Source: an uncultured Bacteroidales bacterium
GTDB taxonomy: Bacteria > Bacteroidota > Bacteroidia > Bacteroidales > UBA932
Direction: 5' to 3'
Assembly (NCBI GenBank): GCA_905235445.1
Contig: CAJOLJ010000047.1
Location: 1-44,308, forward strand
DNA length: 44,308 nucleotides
Positions within the stretch are counted from its first letter, which is position 1. Every line of letters starts with the position of its first letter. Positions 41,703 through 44,308 of the stretch are shown piece after piece. The notes beneath the pieces were generated by a model. The model saw nothing but the letters and a program-made list of their open reading frames with translations, was not told the DNA's origin and ran no database searches. The position numbers and the translations under genes were made by a program.

Positions 41703-42254
41703 ATGAACAAACTCAACAAACCTGCTATCCTCGTCGTGGATATGCTCAACGACTTCGTCACTGGCTCCATCGGATGCCCCAGGGCCGTTGAAATCATTCC
41801 TGCCACCGCAAAACTTCTCGATGCCGCCAGGGAGGCAGGCGTACCCGTCATCTTCTGCAATGACTGCCATCTTCCCGGTATCGACCGCGAGCTGCAGATT
41901 TGGGGTGACCACGCCCTCAAGGGCACACCCGGTGCCGATGTCATTCCCGAACTTCCCATCTCCGAGAAGGACTATGTAGTCCCCAAGCGCCGTTACAGCG
42001 GATTCTTCCAGACTGACCTTGACATCCTTCTCAAGGAACTCGGAGTGAAGACCGTCATCATGACCGGACTCCACACCCACATGTGCGTCCGCCACACCTC
42101 CGCCGATGCCTACTGCCTGGGCTATGACGTGGTCGTTGCCAAGGAGTGCACGAACTCCTTCACCGAGGAGGATTACCAGTACGGACTCTCCTATCTGAAG
42201 ACCTGCTACGGAGCCGATGCCTACACCAACGAGGAACTCATCGCCGCTTTCTAA
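41703..42254 (+). CDS. Isochorismatase-family cysteine hydrolase
   Basis: A 183-residue cytoplasmic hydrolase with the family triad: Asp13 in ILVVDMLNDF, Lys95 in VVPKRRYSGF, and Cys128 in LHTHMCVRHTSADAY. The length and the YSGFFQTDLDILL pattern fit nicotinamidase-like and general isochorismatase-like members. The substrate cannot be fixed; nicotinamide is one possibility, though the metal-binding histidines of true nicotinamidases are not all evident. The frame is open upstream to 41610, but the ATG at 41703 starts right before the first strand. It is divergent from the GH31 gene and followed by its own terminator, so it is probably monocistronic. Confidence 0.88.
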   Translation: MNKLNKPAILVVDMLNDFVTGSIGCPRAVEIIPATAKLLDAAREAGVPVIFCNDCHLPGIDRELQIWGDHALKGTPGADVIPELPISEKDYVVPKRRYSGFFQTDLDILLKELGVKTVIMTGLHTHMCVRHTSADAYCLGYDVVVAKECTNSFTEEDYQYGLSYLKTCYGADAYTNEELIAAF

Positions 42255-42307
42255 AACACTTCCTTTCCCATAGGAACATTCCTTTCTCCACAATATACCC
42301 TAACTCT

Positions 42308-42354
42308 ATCCCGGAAGCCCTCCCGCGACGTAGCGAGAAGTTTCCGGGATTTTC
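42308..42354 (+). terminator. Terminator of the isochorismatase-family gene
   Basis: ATCCCGGAA (42308-42316) and TTCCGGGAT (42342-42350) are perfect nine-base arms around a 25-base loop that can pair further. TTTT follows. It lies 54 bases past the stop codon. Confidence 0.65.
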
Positions 42355-42369
42355 GTATGGGCGGGAAGG

Positions 42370-43836
42370 CTACAGTTCCTGCCTCACGGGGTCGCAGGTG
42401 AGTTCCACTCCCAGCTTCTTGAATATCTTCCTGTCCACCTCGCTCAGCATCACTGTGGAATGTACCTGCATCCCGTCGAACTCGGGAAGCTGCTGGAGGG
42501 CACGGCGGCAGTTCTCGTCCGTTGAACTCAACAGCGAGAGGGCCACCAGTATCTCATCCGTGTGAAGACGGGGATTGTGCCCGTGAAGGTACTTGACCTT
42601 CGTCTTCTGGATGGGTTCTATCATGGACTCCGGGATGAGCTTTGTCTCGTGGGGGATGCCGGCAAGGTACTTGGTCGCATTGAGGATGAGTGCGGCACTG
42701 GGCCCGAGGAGAGGACTGGTCTCCGCGCTGATGAGGGTCCCGTCGGGAAGTTCGATAGCGGAGGATGCAACCCCCGACTTCTCCTTTCTTTCCCTGGCAG
42801 CTACCGTGACCCTGCGGATGTCGGTGGTAATGTGGGCTTTCTTCATCAGAAGGGCTATCTTGTTCACTTCGCTTTCATTTCCAAGTCCGTCAGCCATCCT
42901 GCCAAGGGCGGTGTAATAGCGTCTGACTATCTCCTGAAGCGACGCCTCCTGGCACCTTGCGTCATCGCAGATGCACATTCCCACCATGTTCACTCCCATG
43001 TCGGTGGGGGACTTGTACGGGTTCTCGCCGTAGATTCCTTCGAATAGGGCGTTCAGGACCGGGAATATCTCAATATCCCTGTTGTAGTTTACCGCAGTCT
43101 GTCCGTAGGCTTCAAGGTGGAAGGGGTCAATCATATTGACGTCATTGAGGTCCGCAGTGGCAGCCTCATAGGCCATGTTGACGGGGTGACCCAGCGGAAG
43201 GTTCCACACCGGGAAAGTCTCGAACTTGGCGTAACCCGACTTTATTCCCCTCTTGGCATCCTGGTACAATTGGCTAAGACAGACAGCCATCTTCCCGCTC
43301 CCGGGACCCGGGGCGGTCACGACTACCAGCGGGCGGGTTGTCTCGACATAGTCATTCTTCCCGAATCCGTCCTCGGAATCTATGAGGGTGACATTCTCGG
43401 GATATCCTTCTATGGTATAGTGATAATAGACTTTGACGCCCAGCCTCTCCATCCTCTGACGGTACTCCTGGGCGCTGGACTGTCCATTATAGTGGGTGAT
43501 GACCACGGAATTCACGGCAAGGCCACGGGAGAGGAACTCCTTTCTCAGACGGAGGACATCCATATCATAGGTGATGCCCAGGTCGGTACGGACCTTGTTC
43601 TTTTCTATATCTATCGCGGAAATCACAATCACGATCTCAGCATCGTCCCGAAGCTGCATGAGCATCCTGAGCTTGCTGTCCGGCCGGAAACCGGGGAGGA
43701 CCCTGCTGGCGTGGTAATCGTCGAAGAGCTTACCGCCAAACTCCATGTAAAGTTTGTCCTCGAACTGAGCGATACGCTCCTTGATGTGTTCTGACTGAAT
43801 CTTAAGATATTTTCCGTTGTCGAAGCCGTATTCCAT
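42370..43836 (-). CDS. DUF1846 family protein
   Basis: A 488-residue cytoplasmic protein of the DUF1846 family, whose biochemical function is not established. It has the family start (GFDNGKYLKIQSEHIKERI), then KLYMEFGGKLFDDYHASRVL, a P-loop-like VVVTAPGPGSGKMAVCLSQLY at about residues 172-192, and the conserved MVGMCICDDARCQEASLQEI. Length and motif order agree with complete members. The gene stands alone on the minus strand, with a good promoter at 43871-43902. Its stop is close to the terminator of the converging isochorismatase-family gene. Confidence 0.88.
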   Translation of the reverse strand: MEYGFDNGKYLKIQSEHIKERIAQFEDKLYMEFGGKLFDDYHASRVLPGFRPDSKLRMLMQLRDDAEIVIVISAIDIEKNKVRTDLGITYDMDVLRLRKEFLSRGLAVNSVVITHYNGQSSAQEYRQRMERLGVKVYYHYTIEGYPENVTLIDSEDGFGKNDYVETTRPLVVVTAPGPGSGKMAVCLSQLYQDAKRGIKSGYAKFETFPVWNLPLGHPVNMAYEAATADLNDVNMIDPFHLEAYGQTAVNYNRDIEIFPVLNALFEGIYGENPYKSPTDMGVNMVGMCICDDARCQEASLQEIVRRYYTALGRMADGLGNESEVNKIALLMKKAHITTDIRRVTVAARERKEKSGVASSAIELPDGTLISAETSPLLGPSAALILNATKYLAGIPHETKLIPESMIEPIQKTKVKYLHGHNPRLHTDEILVALSLLSSTDENCRRALQQLPEFDGMQVHSTVMLSEVDRKIFKKLGVELTCDPVRQEL

Positions 43837-43870
43837 AAGAATGATGTTGTTTCGGGTTGCATACGGGCTG

Positions 43871-43902
43871 TAAAATTAGGAACGTTCCGGGATTTTTGCA
43901 AA
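43871..43902 (-). promoter_or_regulatory. Promoter of the DUF1846 gene with a palindrome in the spacer
   Basis: On the minus strand TTTG (43902-43899), a 20-base spacer and TAATTTTA (43878-43871, one mismatch to TAnnTTTG) form a good promoter. The spacer contains the perfect palindrome GGAACGTTCC (43879-43888), a possible operator. Confidence 0.5.
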
Positions 43903-44165
43903 AAAAGTTTTACCCTCGAAGGGGCGCAAAACCCGACTTCCGCCCCTTGCAGGGCCATTTTCAGGTCTTTATGAAAAGTGCGGCGAAATTGTTTTTTTCT
44001 CCCTGTCCACCTTCGTGGATGCTGTCCGGGAAGGAAGAAGCATATTTCCTGTGGGCCCTTTTTACAGAGATGAAAACTTTTTAAACGATACCGAAAGCCG
44101 CTTTCCGACAATTATCCCATCTTTGCAGGCGTAAAAGAGCAAACACGCACAACACTGAACATATC

Positions 44166-44308
44166 ATGAAAAAGGTTCTTACCATCATCTTCTCCGTGGT
44201 TCTTCTGGCAACCACACTTTCCGCACAGGAACTCACCAACTTCTCTTTCGGCAGGGGCCCAAGGCTCGAGTCCCCGAAATTCGAGGCTGACAGCGTCACC
44301 TTCTCCCT
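44166..44308 (+). CDS. Secreted protein, possibly enterochelin-esterase-like (5' end only)
   Basis: The first 47 codons are visible before the window ends. MKKVLTIIFSVVLLATTLSA is a signal peptide. The mature start ELTNFSFGRGPRLESPKFEA then DSVTFS resembles the beginning of the CBM48-like N-terminal domain found in Bacteroidetes esterase-family (enterochelin esterase-like) carbohydrate esterases. No catalytic residue can be seen, so the functional call is tentative. A weak -7-like box (CATCTTTG, 44118-44125) lies upstream. Confidence 0.5.
   Translation, partial: MKKVLTIIFSVVLLATTLSAQELTNFSFGRGPRLESPKFEADSVTFS

Noticed and set aside
1..44308. CRISPR arrays, insertion sequences or prophage genes
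   Set aside because: No regularly spaced repeats, transposase or phage-type genes were seen; the only repeats are the coding modules of the CBM array and short intergenic ones.

Overview
The window is a roughly 55% GC stretch of a Bacteroidetes chromosome, most probably from the order Bacteroidales. The evidence is a SusC/SusD pair, many promoters with the Bacteroidetes -7 box TAnnTTTG (several with a TTG or TTTG -33 box), little Shine-Dalgarno signal, and families typical of the order (DUF3109, DUF4153, DUF1846, SusE/F-type lipoproteins). Genus or family cannot be fixed by reading alone; an uncultured gut-type lineage is an inference.

Layout. 1-146: the 3' end of an AAA-ATPase-like/PD-(D/E)XK protein. 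525-4723: ispD, convergent with an Lrp/AsnC regulator, then topA on the minus strand. 4964-9337: a cell-envelope operon of class A PBP, D-Ala-D-Ala ligase and prmC, closed by a strong terminator; its promoter overlaps that of topA. 9347-12220: a minus-strand pair, a secreted TPR protein and a U32 protein. 12462-16192: an M16-like protein lacking the zinc motif, then a DUF3109 protein. 16293-17033: two small minus-strand genes. 17208-19319: a membrane-anchored coiled-coil protein and hemW. 19442-19516: tRNA-Val(GAC), followed by about 860 bp without a convincing protein gene but with a candidate minus-strand small RNA. 20380-25239: an AGCS symporter, a GH43 protein and a DUF4153 membrane protein.

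The most distinctive part is 25481-41482, a starch/alpha-glucan utilisation locus. A LytS/LytT-type two-component system (minus) is divergent from a five-gene operon: SusC, SusD, a very large SusE/F-like lipoprotein carrying six CBM26-like repeats, a GH13 lipoprotein (SusG-like) and a GH13 neopullulanase-like enzyme (SusA-like). A GH31 alpha-glucosidase-like gene converges on it. The SusC and CBM-array genes each carry one single-base frameshift as sequenced. A pair of 9-bp repeats 21 bp apart, matching the LytTR site layout, lies between the two divergent promoters. This suggests that a LytTR system, not a SusR-type regulator, controls the locus. The probable workflow is: glucan capture by SusD and the CBM array, surface cleavage by the GH13 lipoprotein, TonB-driven import through SusC, and periplasmic trimming by the second GH13 and the GH31.

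The right end holds an isochorismatase-family hydrolase, a DUF1846 protein on the minus strand, and the first codons of a secreted protein that resembles enterochelin-esterase-like enzymes.
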